A stretch of DNA of 64,000 nucleotides from Sinorhizobium sp. 6-70 (GCF_030124375.1 NZ_JASKLS010000014.1:62001-126000); one strand, 5' to 3'. Positions 1 through 8,141 are shown, counted from the first letter of the stretch. The notes: a model not told the origin generated them from the letters alone. A program made the numbers and translations.

Positions 1-163
1 CGAACATTCGGTCATTCTCGCGGGCGAGGGCGAACAGGTCACACTTTCCCACAGCGCCACCGATCGCTCGATCTTCGCGCGCGGTGCAGTCACGGCCGCC
101 CTTTGGGGTCGCGGCCAGAAGCCCGGCTTCTATTCCATGCTCGATGTTCTCGGGCTCAACTGA
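1..163 (+). CDS. dapB: 4-hydroxy-tetrahydrodipicolinate reductase, C-terminal end (partial)
   Basis: Only the last 53 or so codons are present, read from base 2 to the TGA at 161-163. The reading includes SHSATDRSIFARGA and ends YSMLDVLGLN, which matches the conserved C-terminus of DapB, with its H-x4-DR-x-F segment. DapB is the NAD(P)H-dependent reductase of the diaminopimelate/lysine pathway in the cytoplasm. The gpmA start lies 27 bases downstream on the same strand, so the two genes are probably co-transcribed. The gene is cut by the window edge, not broken. Confidence 0.85.
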   Translation, partial: EHSVILAGEGEQVTLSHSATDRSIFARGAVTAALWGRGQKPGFYSMLDVLGLN

Positions 164-190
164 CACTCCAATCTTTCAAGAGGAAATGAA

Positions 191-826
191 ATGAGCGGCA
201 CCCTCGTTCTCGTTCGGCATGGCCAGAGCGATTGGAACCTGAAGAACCTGTTCACCGGCTGGCGTGACCCGGACCTGACGGAACTCGGCGTCGAGGAAGC
301 AAAGGCCGGCGGCAAGGCGCTCGCCGAGTACGGCATCAAGTTCGACATCGCCTTCACCTCTTCCCTTGTCCGCGCCCAGCGCACCTGCCAGTTCGTGCTC
401 GATGCTGTCGGCCAGTCCTCGCTTGAAACCATTCGCGACCAGGCGCTGAACGAGCGCGACTACGGCGACCTTTCCGGCCTCAACAAGGACGATGCACGTG
501 CCAAATGGGGCGAGGAGCAGGTGCATATCTGGCGTCGCTCCTACGATGTCCCGCCGCCCGGCGGCGAGAGCCTGCGCGACACCGGCGCGCGTGTCTGGCC
601 CTATTATCTCACCGACATCCTGCCGCGCGTGCTTTCGGGCCAGAAGGTGCTGATCGCCGCTCACGGCAACTCGCTGCGCTCGCTCGTCATGGTGCTCGAC
701 AAGCTGACCAAGGAGCAGATCCTCAAGCTCAACCTCGCGACCGGGGTGCCGATGGTCTACAAGCTGAAAGCGGATTCCACCGTCGCTTCGAAGGAAGTGC
801 TGGGCGACATGTCCGGCGCGCATTGA
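191..826 (+). CDS. gpmA: 2,3-bisphosphoglycerate-dependent phosphoglycerate mutase
   Basis: A 211-residue histidine phosphatase-superfamily enzyme that interconverts 3- and 2-phosphoglycerate in glycolysis and gluconeogenesis. The phosphohistidine motif RHGQSDWN is at residues 9-16, followed by LFTGWRDPDLTELG and the second catalytic His in AAHGNSLR near residue 156. At about 211 residues it is the short alphaproteobacterial form, not the roughly 250-residue enterobacterial one. The AGAGGAA ribosome-binding site at 178-184 supports this ATG. It follows dapB and ends just before a strong hairpin terminator. Confidence 0.96.
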   Translation: MSGTLVLVRHGQSDWNLKNLFTGWRDPDLTELGVEEAKAGGKALAEYGIKFDIAFTSSLVRAQRTCQFVLDAVGQSSLETIRDQALNERDYGDLSGLNKDDARAKWGEEQVHIWRRSYDVPPPGGESLRDTGARVWPYYLTDILPRVLSGQKVLIAAHGNSLRSLVMVLDKLTKEQILKLNLATGVPMVYKLKADSTVASKEVLGDMSGAH

Positions 827-843
827 GGCGCCTTCATATCGGC

Positions 844-873
844 AAAAAGGGACGCCGCGGCGTCCCTTTTTTG
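844..873. terminator. Bidirectional rho-independent terminator
   Basis: A GGGACGCC/GGCGTCCC hairpin is flanked by an A run on the left and a T run on the right, so it can stop transcription from either side. It sits between the convergent gpmA and Ada-like genes. Confidence 0.9.
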
Positions 874-875
874 TA

Positions 876-1748
876 TCAGCCCTTGCCCGCTTCCCAACCG
901 AGGATCGCGCGCTTGCGCGTCAGGCCCCAGTGGTAGCCGGTGAGATCGCCGCTCTTGCCGAGCGCACGATGGCAGGGCACGACGAAGGAGATCGGGTTGC
1001 GTCCGACGGCTGCGCCGACGGCGCGCGATGCGGTTGGCTGGCCGATCTCGTCGGCGATCTTCGAATAGGTGGTCGCCTTCCCGAGCGGGATGTTCAAGAG
1101 TGCCTGCCACACCCGGATCTGGAAATCCGAGCCGATCAGGAAGATTTGCAGCGGCTCCTCCGCACACCAGCGCTCCGGATCGAAGATGCGGGCGGCATAG
1201 CGCGCCGTTGCCGCACTGTCCTCGACATAGTTCGCCTTGGGCCACCGGCGGGCCATATCGTCGAAGCTCGAACGTTGCTCGCCGGAATCGGCAAAGGCAA
1301 GCCCGGCAAGTCCGCGCTCGGTGACCATGACGAGCGCGGTCCCGAAGGGCGAGGGATGGAAGCCGTAGCGAATGGTGAGCCCGGAGCCGCGCGCCTTCCA
1401 TTCGCCGGGCGACATTGCCTCATGCGTGACGAAGAGGTCGTGCAGGCGGCTGGGTCCGGAAAGACCCACTTCGATGCTGGTCTCCAGCAACGGCATATCC
1501 TCCTGCCGCAGCAACCGCTTGGCATGATCGAGCGTCACCGCCTGGAGGAAGGCCTTCGGGGAAAGCCCCGCCCAGCGGGTGAAGGTCTTCTGCAGTTGCG
1601 TCGGCGACTGGCCGAGGCGGCTGGCGACCGTTTCAAGCGATGGCTGATCGCGGTAATCCTCCGTCAGCATCTCGATCACGCGGCTGACCGTGTCGTAATC
1701 GGTGCCTTCGGGAGTGATGTCGGTCGGAATGGATGTAACAACGTTCAT
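876..1748 (-). CDS. AraC-HTH / methylated-DNA-[protein]-cysteine S-methyltransferase fusion (Ada-like)
   Basis: The 290-residue protein joins an AraC-type helix-turn-helix region (about residues 20-120) to an O6-methylguanine-DNA methyltransferase domain (about 120-290). The acceptor cysteine lies in VVPCHRALG, and GTALVMVTERGL and SRAVGAAVGRNP are typical of the methyltransferase fold. It would repair O6-alkylguanine by suicide alkyl transfer. Compared with E. coli Ada it lacks the N-terminal Cys4-zinc domain that senses methylphosphotriesters, so the usual inducer sensor is missing. The HTH may then serve for DNA binding only, or regulate in another way. It is a single gene, convergent with gpmA. 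Confidence 0.88.
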   Translation of the reverse strand: MNVVTSIPTDITPEGTDYDTVSRVIEMLTEDYRDQPSLETVASRLGQSPTQLQKTFTRWAGLSPKAFLQAVTLDHAKRLLRQEDMPLLETSIEVGLSGPSRLHDLFVTHEAMSPGEWKARGSGLTIRYGFHPSPFGTALVMVTERGLAGLAFADSGEQRSSFDDMARRWPKANYVEDSAATARYAARIFDPERWCAEEPLQIFLIGSDFQIRVWQALLNIPLGKATTYSKIADEIGQPTASRAVGAAVGRNPISFVVPCHRALGKSGDLTGYHWGLTRKRAILGWEAGKG

Positions 1749-1873
1749 GATCGCCTCCTGTCAGCCTACAGGTAATCCTCCGCCGGGCAGATAACCACCC
1801 GATTCTTGTGAGCATCCCGCTCTAAGCAATGAAAACTGCGTGCGTTTTTCCGCCCAATTGCGTCGCTGCAAAA

Positions 1874-2371
1874 TCAGCGGCGGCGGGCGGTCGCGAGCGC
1901 ACGGGCAAAGGCCAGCGCGAAGGTTTCGCGGTCGTCGCGATTGAGGAAGGAGCCGATATCGGTCCGTCGGCCGCCACCGATGATCCACATCGAAACGATG
2001 CCGATCTCCTGGTGCCGCTTGATGCTGAACCGTGTCCAGAAGGGATTGAAGCGATGCTCGGTCATTCTCCCCGATGGCGTGAATTTCTTTACCGATACAT
2101 CGGTACGCGAGATGCTGACCTCCTCCCGGGCGCGTGCGGAACGATAGTTTAGCCAGAAGGCGCCGAAGAGGAGGACGAAATCCAGGCCGAAAAAGAAGAC
2201 GATCGGCCATGCACCGATGACCAGGAAAACGAATATGTGCACAAGGCTCATCGCGCCTGCGATCATCAGAAGGACCTTGAACCCCTTGAGGCCGAGTGAA
2301 CGGTAGGGCGTAAGCTCGGCAGCGAAGATCGGCTGGTCGTTGATGGAGGTCTCGGCGTTGCCTTCGGTCAT
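1874..2371 (-). CDS. DUF2244 domain membrane protein
   Basis: A 165-residue protein with two adjacent hydrophobic segments (about residues 29-75) followed by a soluble C-terminal half containing RFNPFWTRFSIKRH. This pattern fits the DUF2244 family of alphaproteobacterial inner-membrane proteins, whose role is unknown. I chose the ATG at 2371; two codons upstream there is only a TTG. No convincing ribosome-binding site precedes it. The gene is divergent from nth with only 22 bases between the two starts. Confidence 0.75.
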   Translation of the reverse strand: MTEGNAETSINDQPIFAAELTPYRSLGLKGFKVLLMIAGAMSLVHIFVFLVIGAWPIVFFFGLDFVLLFGAFWLNYRSARAREEVSISRTDVSVKKFTPSGRMTEHRFNPFWTRFSIKRHQEIGIVSMWIIGGGRRTDIGSFLNRDDRETFALAFARALATARRR

Positions 2372-2387
2372 GACCAATGACTATAGA
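2358..2387 (+). promoter_or_regulatory. Candidate sigma-70 promoter of nth, implying a near-leaderless mRNA
   Basis: TTGCCT (2358-2363), 18 bases, then TATAGA (2382-2387). Transcription would begin at or next to the nth ATG at 2394. The elements lie over the start of the divergent DUF2244 gene. This is inferred from sequence similarity only. Confidence 0.35.
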
Positions 2388-2393
2388 TGCAGC

Positions 2394-3167
2394 ATGAAAA
2401 ACGTGAAGCTGAAATCGCCGAAGCAATCGTCAAAATCGAACGCAGCGACAGTCCGACTGGCCCGGCGGCAACGCAGTGCCTACAGCGCTGCCGAGGTCGA
2501 GGAGATCTTTCGCCGCTTCTCCGTGCAGCGCCCCGAGCCGAGGGGCGAACTCGAACACGTCAATCCGTTCACGCTGGTGGTGGCGGTCGCGCTTTCGGCC
2601 CAGGCGACCGACGCCGGCGTCAACAAGGCGACGCGCGCGCTCTTTGCCGTCGCCGATACGCCGCAAAAGATGCTGGCGTTGGGTGAGGAAAAGCTTCGGG
2701 ACTATATCAAGACGATCGGGCTTTACCGCAACAAGGCGAAAAACGTCATCGCTCTCTCGGAGAAACTGATCGCCGATTTCGGCGGTGAGGTACCCCGTAC
2801 GCGGGAAGAACTGGTGACCCTGCCGGGCGTCGGGCGCAAGACCGCCAATGTCGTTTTGTCGATGGCTTTCGGCCAGCCGACGATCGCCGTCGATACCCAC
2901 ATCTTCCGTATCGCCAATCGCATTCGCCTGGCACCGGGCAGGACGCCGGATGAAGTGGAAGCGCATCTGCTCAGCGTCATCCCTGAGGCCTATCTTTACC
3001 ACGCGCACCATTGGCTGATCCTGCACGGCCGCTACGTTTGCAAGGCACGCCGGCCGGAATGCGAGCGCTGTGTCATCGCAGATCTCTGCAAGTCACCGGA
3101 AAAAACGTGCGACATACCGGCCCCATTGGTCGAGCTGCCGCCGCAGGTCGTGCCCGTCGCCGGCTGA
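2394..3167 (+). CDS. nth: Endonuclease III (DNA glycosylase/AP lyase)
   Basis: A 257-residue base-excision repair enzyme removing oxidised pyrimidines. The helix-hairpin-helix with the catalytic lysine is LPGVGRKTAN, and the catalytic aspartate is in VDTHIFR. The C-terminal iron-sulfur cluster ligands follow the C-x6-C-x2-C-x5-C pattern (CKARRPECERC, then CVIADLC). The ATG at 2394 was preferred over an upstream in-frame TTG because family similarity begins after it. The N-terminal tail of about 30 residues is basic and variable. Confidence 0.95.
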   Translation: MKNVKLKSPKQSSKSNAATVRLARRQRSAYSAAEVEEIFRRFSVQRPEPRGELEHVNPFTLVVAVALSAQATDAGVNKATRALFAVADTPQKMLALGEEKLRDYIKTIGLYRNKAKNVIALSEKLIADFGGEVPRTREELVTLPGVGRKTANVVLSMAFGQPTIAVDTHIFRIANRIRLAPGRTPDEVEAHLLSVIPEAYLYHAHHWLILHGRYVCKARRPECERCVIADLCKSPEKTCDIPAPLVELPPQVVPVAG

Positions 3168-3301
3168 TATGTCGGCGGATCAGAGATGCCGCGCGGGCAC
3201 CCGCGTTGATCTCAAAAGGCACAGGGCGCAGTAGTGACTTCCAAATGGCCGCAAAACCGGTATTAACGGAGACCGGCCATTCAGGAAACCGGACGGAGTT
3301 C

Positions 3302-4294
3302 ATGACAAAATACGATGTGCTGACGATCGGCAACGCGATCGTCGATATCATTGCGCGCTGCGATGACAGCTTTCTTGTGGAGAACGGTATCATCAAGGGC
3401 GCGATGAACCTCATCGACGCGGATCGGGCCGAGTTGCTCTATTCGCGGATGGGTCCGGCGGTTGAGGCCTCCGGCGGCAGCGCCGGCAACACGGCGGCCG
3501 GTGTCGCGAGCCTCGGCGGGCGAGCGGCCTATTTCGGCAAGATCGCCAGCGATCAGCTCGGCGACATTTTCACGCACGATATCCGGGCGCAGGGCGTCCA
3601 TTTCCAGACCAAGCCGCTGGAAAGTCTCCCGCCGACCGCACGCTCGATGATTTTCGTGACGGGAGACGGCGAGCGGTCGATGAACACCTATCTCGGCGCC
3701 TGTGTCGAACTCGGCCCCGAGGATGTCGAGGAGGACGTGGTCGCGCAATCCAAGGTCACCTATTTCGAAGGTTATCTGTGGGACCCGCCGCGCGCCAAGG
3801 ACGCGATCCGCGAGGCGGCTCGAATCGCCCATGCGAACGGGCGAGAAACGGCCATGACGCTCTCGGACAGTTTCTGCGTCCATCGCTACCGCGACGAGTT
3901 TCTCGACCTGATGCGCTCCGGCACCGTGGACATCGTTTTTGCCAACAGGCAGGAAGCCCTGGCGCTTTACGAGACCGAGGATTTCGATGTTGCGCTGAAG
4001 GCGCTCGCGAAGGACTGCAAGCTCGCGGCCGTCACGCTGAGCGAAGAGGGTTCCGTCGTCGTTCGTGGTGGTGAGTGGGTGCGCGTCGGGGCGAAGGCCG
4101 TCGAGCAAGTCATCGACACGACGGGTGCCGGCGACCTTTATGCGGCCGGGTTTCTCCACGGCTACACGCAGGGACGCTCACTCGACGTCTGCAGCAAGCT
4201 CGGCAATCTCGCAGCCGGCATCGTCATCGGCCAGATCGGCCCGCGTCCGATGATATCGCTCGCAGCCGCGGCCAAGGAAGCCGGCCTCGCCTGA
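3302..4294 (+). CDS. PfkB-family carbohydrate/nucleoside kinase, adenosine kinase-like
   Basis: A 330-residue ribokinase-fold enzyme. The first PfkB signature is the GGSAGNTAAGVASLGG region (about residues 55-75), and the second is DTTGAGDLYAAGF, which holds the anion hole and catalytic Asp. The DTTGAGD form and overall length match bacterial adenosine kinase-like proteins, so adenosine or a related nucleoside is the likeliest substrate, though a sugar cannot be excluded. The ATG at 3302 is preceded by CGGAG; the open frame extends upstream without family similarity. It is followed closely by the small P-loop kinase gene. Confidence 0.88.
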   Translation: MTKYDVLTIGNAIVDIIARCDDSFLVENGIIKGAMNLIDADRAELLYSRMGPAVEASGGSAGNTAAGVASLGGRAAYFGKIASDQLGDIFTHDIRAQGVHFQTKPLESLPPTARSMIFVTGDGERSMNTYLGACVELGPEDVEEDVVAQSKVTYFEGYLWDPPRAKDAIREAARIAHANGRETAMTLSDSFCVHRYRDEFLDLMRSGTVDIVFANRQEALALYETEDFDVALKALAKDCKLAAVTLSEEGSVVVRGGEWVRVGAKAVEQVIDTTGAGDLYAAGFLHGYTQGRSLDVCSKLGNLAAGIVIGQIGPRPMISLAAAAKEAGLA

Positions 4295-4321
4295 CGCTTG
4301 TCGGCCAAGAGTGAGGTTTTC

Positions 4322-4843
4322 ATGCTCATTATTTTGGGTGGCCTGCCGGGGACCGGAAAAACGACAATCGCTCGCGCTTTGGCGAAGCTGCTACGCGCGG
4401 TGCATGTGCGCGTTGACACGATCGAGCAAAGCATTCGGGCTTCGGGTGCCCCAAACTCGGACGTCGGACCAGCAGGATACATAGCTGCTTACGGGGTGGC
4501 TGAGGACAATCTCACTCTTGGCAACACCGTCATCGCGGATTCCGTAAATTGCCTACAAGTAACGAGAGACGCTTGGTTGTCGGTAGCAGAGCGATCGGCG
4601 GCACCAGCCGTCGAGGTAGAGGTCATTTGCTCAGACAAAGCCGAGCATCGCCGGCGTGTGGAAACCCGGTTGACCGATGTGCCGGGGCTATCAAAGCCAA
4701 CGTGGGAAGAGATCATCGATCGAGTCTATGAAGATTGGGGGCCGCGCCCGCTTGTTATCGACACCGCGACGAAGGGCGTGGATGAACTCGTTGCCGATCT
4801 GGTTTCGAAGCTCGAGCCTAGTCGAAAATCAACCACGCCATGA
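4322..4843 (+). CDS. Small P-loop kinase-like ATP-binding protein
   Basis: A 173-residue protein starting MLIILGGLPGTGKTT, a clear Walker A motif at residues 6-15. The rest resembles the AAA_33/zeta-toxin-like kinase group, which phosphorylates small molecules: VRVDTIEQSI after the P-loop and a C-terminal ending like VIDTATKGVDELVADLV. The ATG at 4322 has GTGAGG upstream and was preferred to an earlier in-frame start. Codon choice is less biased to G/C in third positions than its neighbours, which suggests a later arrival. The substrate is unknown. Confidence 0.7.
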   Translation: MLIILGGLPGTGKTTIARALAKLLRAVHVRVDTIEQSIRASGAPNSDVGPAGYIAAYGVAEDNLTLGNTVIADSVNCLQVTRDAWLSVAERSAAPAVEVEVICSDKAEHRRRVETRLTDVPGLSKPTWEEIIDRVYEDWGPRPLVIDTATKGVDELVADLVSKLEPSRKSTTP

Positions 4844-4880
4844 CTTTTGATACGCCTGCTCTTTTTATGCGAACGCTTTA

Positions 4881-4981
4881 GAGCAATTCCAGGAAAAGTG
4901 TGTAACGGTTTTCCGTCCGGAATTGAGTAGTTTCAACGAGTTAGATCATTTCACTGTTTCAATGAAACAATGAAATGATCT
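4881..4981. repeat. Rhizobial intergenic mosaic repeat ending in a hairpin
   Basis: It contains the module GGAAAAGTGTG..CGGTTTTCCG (4892-4917) and then a long stem AGATCATTTCA/TGAAATGATCT (4943-4953 with 4971-4981). The same arrangement with compensated stem bases occurs at 11319-11414. It lies between a + strand kinase gene and a - strand SH3b gene and could end transcription. Confidence 0.75.
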
Positions 4982-4998
4982 AGCGGACGAGGAGCGAT

Positions 4999-5550
4999 TT
5001 ATTTGAACGCTTCGCCTGGATAGGCGCCCCAGATCTCGCCCTGGGCGATCCAGCCTTCGACGCCTTGGGTCTCGGCGTGGCACCAATCTCCATTGCATTC
5101 GCCGATCTGCAGCACGACGCCCGGTTCCATCCGCGCGATGATCGGCGCTGTGCTTTGAGGATCGCGCCGGAGGTTGACGAAGATGCCTTCGCCCTTGCCG
5201 CGCATCCACGGGGCGGCAAGCGCAGTCCGGTCGCCGGAAAGCAGTGCCTGGTTCACCCAGCCCTCCGTCCCGTCCGCGTCGCGGATACGGCGCCAGTTGT
5301 CATATTCCTGGATGATTTCCACCGGCACACCCGATTTGAGGTAGCGGAAGGCCACCGCGTAGTCGAGGCTTGGACCGATCCGCAGGTTGACGCTCTTCGA
5401 TTTCAGGCTGACGAAGCGCGGCAGCGGCAGGCCGCTTGCACCTTTCGCCGCCTGGGCAAAGGCGCCGGAAGTCATCACGGCCATCCCGATGCAGGCGGCT
5501 ACCAACACGGTCGAGAAGCTGGAAACGACATCACGCATGACGAAGCTCAT
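4999..5550 (-). CDS. Secreted protein with two bacterial SH3 (SH3b) domains
   Basis: A 183-residue protein. An N-terminal signal peptide (hydrophobic core about residues 12-28, likely cut after GAFAQA) is followed by two SH3b repeats: VSLKSKSVNLRIGPSLDY... (about 47-100) and GEGIFVNLRRDPQSTAPI... (about 118-175). SH3b domains often bind cell-wall peptides, so an envelope role in the periplasm is likely. No catalytic domain is attached. A second in-frame ATG at 5538 could also be the start. Confidence 0.82.
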   Translation of the reverse strand: MSFVMRDVVSSFSTVLVAACIGMAVMTSGAFAQAAKGASGLPLPRFVSLKSKSVNLRIGPSLDYAVAFRYLKSGVPVEIIQEYDNWRRIRDADGTEGWVNQALLSGDRTALAAPWMRGKGEGIFVNLRRDPQSTAPIIARMEPGVVLQIGECNGDWCHAETQGVEGWIAQGEIWGAYPGEAFK

Positions 5551-5734
5551 GTTCCGATAGCAGTGAAGCCTTGAAGGCGCACTTTGATCTGGCCCGTCGG
5601 CTTGGGGTGCAAATCCGGTGTCAGGCAGTGACTTTCAATTGTCTTCGCCACCGGGTCTGGTAGAAATTGCGACTACAGGGAGAAACTATCGCCCAACTTG
5701 GTTAAGGACCCGTGAACGAGGGCCGCACATAACG

Positions 5735-6739
5735 ATGACAAGCAAGAAGAAGCCAACGGTCTACATCACCCGGAAATTGCCGGATGTCGTCGAAACCCGC
5801 ATGCGCGAACTCTTCGACGCAGAGCTGAACGTCGACGACACGCCGCGCAGCCAGCCGGAGCTGGTTGCCGCGGTCAAGCGGGTCGACGTGCTCGTGCCGA
5901 CGGTGACGGACCGAGTCGACGCCGCTCTGATCGAGCAGGCTGGGCCGCAGTTGCGGCTGATTGCGGCCTTCTCGAACGGTGTCGACAACATCGATGTCGA
6001 CGCGGCCGCTCGAAGGGGCATCACCGTCACCAACACCCCGAATGTGCTTACCGAAGACACGGCCGACATGACCATGGCGCTCATCCTCGCGGTGCCGCGG
6101 CGGCTCGCCGAGGGTGCGCAGATCCTGACCGATCGCAAGGGGGAATGGGCGGGCTGGTCGCCGACCTGGATGCTCGGCCGGCGTATCGCCGGCAAACGCA
6201 TCGGCATCGTCGGCATGGGCCGGATCGGCACCGCCGTCGCCCGCCGCGCCAAGGCCTTCGGACTTTCGATCCACTACCACAACCGTCACCGGGTCAAGCC
6301 CGAGACCGAGGAAATGCTCGAGGCGACCTATTGGGACAGCCTCGACCAGATGCTTGCGCGCGTCGATATCGTCTCGGTGAACTGCCCCTCGACGCCCGCG
6401 ACCTTCCATTTGCTGTCGGCGCGCCGGCTGGCGCTGATGCGGCCGGACAGCTACATCGTCAACACCGCGCGCGGCGGCATCATCGACGAGACGGCGCTGA
6501 TCAAGTGCATCAGGGAAGGCAAGATTGCCGGCGCCGGGCTCGATGTTTTCGAGAACGAACCGGCGGTCAGCCCCAAGCTCGTCAAGCTCGCCGGCGAAGG
6601 CAAGGTTGTGCTCCTACCGCATATGAGCTCCGCGACCCTCGAAGGCCGTATCGACATGGGTGAAAAGGTGGTGATCAACATACGCACCTTCTTCGACGGT
6701 CACCGCCCGCCGGATCGCGTGCTGCCCGGGCGGGATTAG
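5735..6739 (+). CDS. D-isomer-specific 2-hydroxyacid dehydrogenase (glyoxylate reductase-like)
   Basis: A 334-residue NAD(P)-dependent dehydrogenase that reduces a 2-oxoacid to its D-2-hydroxyacid. The Rossmann motif GIVGMGRIGTA is in the middle of the protein. The catalytic Arg is in NTARGGIIDE, the Glu in VFENEP and the His in LLPHMSS, so the active-site triad is complete. The likely substrate is glyoxylate or hydroxypyruvate, but sequence alone cannot choose. The ATG at 5735 begins the family similarity; the frame is open further upstream. The gene stands alone in its strand context. Confidence 0.85.
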   Translation: MTSKKKPTVYITRKLPDVVETRMRELFDAELNVDDTPRSQPELVAAVKRVDVLVPTVTDRVDAALIEQAGPQLRLIAAFSNGVDNIDVDAAARRGITVTNTPNVLTEDTADMTMALILAVPRRLAEGAQILTDRKGEWAGWSPTWMLGRRIAGKRIGIVGMGRIGTAVARRAKAFGLSIHYHNRHRVKPETEEMLEATYWDSLDQMLARVDIVSVNCPSTPATFHLLSARRLALMRPDSYIVNTARGGIIDETALIKCIREGKIAGAGLDVFENEPAVSPKLVKLAGEGKVVLLPHMSSATLEGRIDMGEKVVINIRTFFDGHRPPDRVLPGRD

Positions 6740-6756
6740 CAAAGCGCAGCGGTTCT

Positions 6757-6867
6757 GCCCCTCATCCGCCTGCCGGCACCTTCTCCCCGCCAGCGGGGCG
6801 AAGGGACTATGCCGCACCGCCCAAGTTCCCTCTCCCCGCTTGCGGGGAGAGGGTTAGGGTGAGGGGC
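6757..6867. repeat. RIME-type intergenic mosaic element
   Basis: About 110 bases built of paired palindromes: CCCCTCATCC..., TCTCCCCGCCAGCGGGGCGA, and CTCCCCGCTTGCGGGGAGAG followed by ...GTGAGGGG. Related copies lie at 36992-37103 and 47758-47877. Its right edge overlaps the last codons and stop of the GNAT gene. Confidence 0.88.
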
Positions 6868-7369
6868 AAAGGTGGCTGCGACCGGACGCCGCTTGGCAGC
6901 TCTGAACGACCTTCCGCATTTCGATCGACGTTGGATGCGTGAAGCCGGGATGGGACGAACGACCGGTCTCGGCGAAGCCCCAGGCGGCGAAAGCCGCGTG
7001 GTTCTCGGAAAGCTCGATGCGCGTTTGCAGCCGTAGGGCGGGAAGTTTCAGTTCGCGCGCTGTTTCTTCGGCGGTGGTAAGAAGCAGACGCCCGGCACCC
7101 TTGCGCTGAAACCAGGGCGCGACGGCGAGCTTGCCGATATAGAGGCAATCCGGTTCCGGCTTGCAGAACACGCAGCCGACAAGGTCGCGCTCGGCGAGGG
7201 CAACAAAGGCAATCTCGTCTTCCGCTTTTCGACGGAGCGCTTCCGGCGTCAGCGCATGCGCGGAAGAAGGCGGATCGATCCGTCCGTCCATATAGGCGAA
7301 GGATGCGAGGATCAGCGCCAGCAGTTCTTCAAACCGACCGAAGCGATCGTCGATGCGCATTTCCTTCAT
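6854..7369 (-). CDS. GNAT-family N-acetyltransferase
   Basis: A 171-residue protein with the GNAT fold. The acetyl-CoA pyrophosphate loop is QRKGAGRLLL (R/Q-x-x-G-x-G/A), preceded by the beta-strand LYIGKLAVAPWF. The ATG at 7369 has GAGGG directly upstream and starts 7 bases past the moeB stop, so the genes are translationally close. The last four or five codons and stop lie inside a RIME repeat, so the C-terminus may have been altered by repeat insertion. The acyl acceptor is unknown. Confidence 0.83.
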   Translation of the reverse strand: MKEMRIDDRFGRFEELLALILASFAYMDGRIDPPSSAHALTPEALRRKAEDEIAFVALAERDLVGCVFCKPEPDCLYIGKLAVAPWFQRKGAGRLLLTTAEETARELKLPALRLQTRIELSENHAAFAAWGFAETGRSSHPGFTHPTSIEMRKVVQSCQAASGRSHLCPSP

Positions 7370-7376
7370 GGTGCCC

Positions 7377-8141
7377 TCAAGCCGCGCCGCGACGATACCG
7401 GATCGTGCTGAACTCAGCCGCGAGCGCATCGTAAAGCAGCAGCCGGCCGACGAGCGGCTCGCCGATCCCGGTGACGAGTTTGATCGCCTCCATCGCCTGC
7501 AGCGTGCCGATGACCCCGGTCAAGGCGCCCAGCACGCCGGCTTCGGCGCAGGAGGGAACTACGCCCGGCGGAGGAGGGGCGGGAAAGAGGTCGCGATAGG
7601 ACGGGTTAGGATGGCCCTCGGCATCGGTTTCGTAGGGTTTCAGCACGGTGACGGACCCATCGAAGCGGCCGACGGCGCCGGTCACCAGCGGAACTTGCAC
7701 CGCCTCGGCCGTGTCTGCCGCCAGATAACGCGTATCGAAATTGTCCGAGCCGTCGATGACGAGATGGTAGTGGCGAAAGATCTCCTCGGCATTTCCGGCC
7801 TCGAGCCGCGTATGATGCATCGTGGCCGTCACGTGCGGGTTCAGCGCATTGATCGCCAGCACGGCGCTTTCGACCTTGGGGCGGCCGATATCCGCGGTTG
7901 CGTGAATGACCTGCCGCTGCAGGTTCGACAGCGACACGACGTCGTCGTCGATGACGCCGAGTGTTCCGACGCCGGCGGCGGCAAGGTACTGCAGCACGGG
8001 CGCGCCGAGGCCGCCCGCACCGATGACGAGCACGCGCGCCGCCTTCAGTTTCTGCTGCCCCGCACCACCCACTTCCGGCAAGACGATGTGGCGCGCGTAA
8101 CGGGCGATTTCTGCGGTGTCGAGCTTTGCGTCGATCGTCAT
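7377..8141 (-). CDS. moeB: MoeB/ThiF/HesA-family adenylyltransferase
   Basis: A 254-residue E1-like enzyme that adenylates the C-terminus of a small sulfur carrier (MoaD or ThiS) for molybdopterin or thiamine synthesis. The nucleotide-binding loop is VIGAGGLGAP, with the D-x-D of GVIDDDVVSLSNLQRQ and the conserved CAEAGVLG segment. The two CxxC zinc pairs of E. coli MoeB are not seen: SYRDLFP stands where a cysteine pair is expected. The ATG at 8141 with AGAGGC upstream was chosen over a longer open frame. It lies between recF and the GNAT gene. Confidence 0.87.
   Translation of the reverse strand: MTIDAKLDTAEIARYARHIVLPEVGGAGQQKLKAARVLVIGAGGLGAPVLQYLAAAGVGTLGVIDDDVVSLSNLQRQVIHATADIGRPKVESAVLAINALNPHVTATMHHTRLEAGNAEEIFRHYHLVIDGSDNFDTRYLAADTAEAVQVPLVTGAVGRFDGSVTVLKPYETDAEGHPNPSYRDLFPAPPPPGVVPSCAEAGVLGALTGVIGTLQAMEAIKLVTGIGEPLVGRLLLYDALAAEFSTIRYRRGAA

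Noticed and set aside
2119..2130. Another CCTCCTCCC sequence
   Set aside because: It lies inside the DUF2244 coding sequence, has no hairpin or terminator around it, and is not part of an sRNA of the alpha-r14 type.
3011..3301. Long N-terminal extension of the PfkB kinase
   Set aside because: The extra 97 codons overlap the end of nth, show no family likeness, and a proper ribosome-binding site precedes the ATG at 3302.
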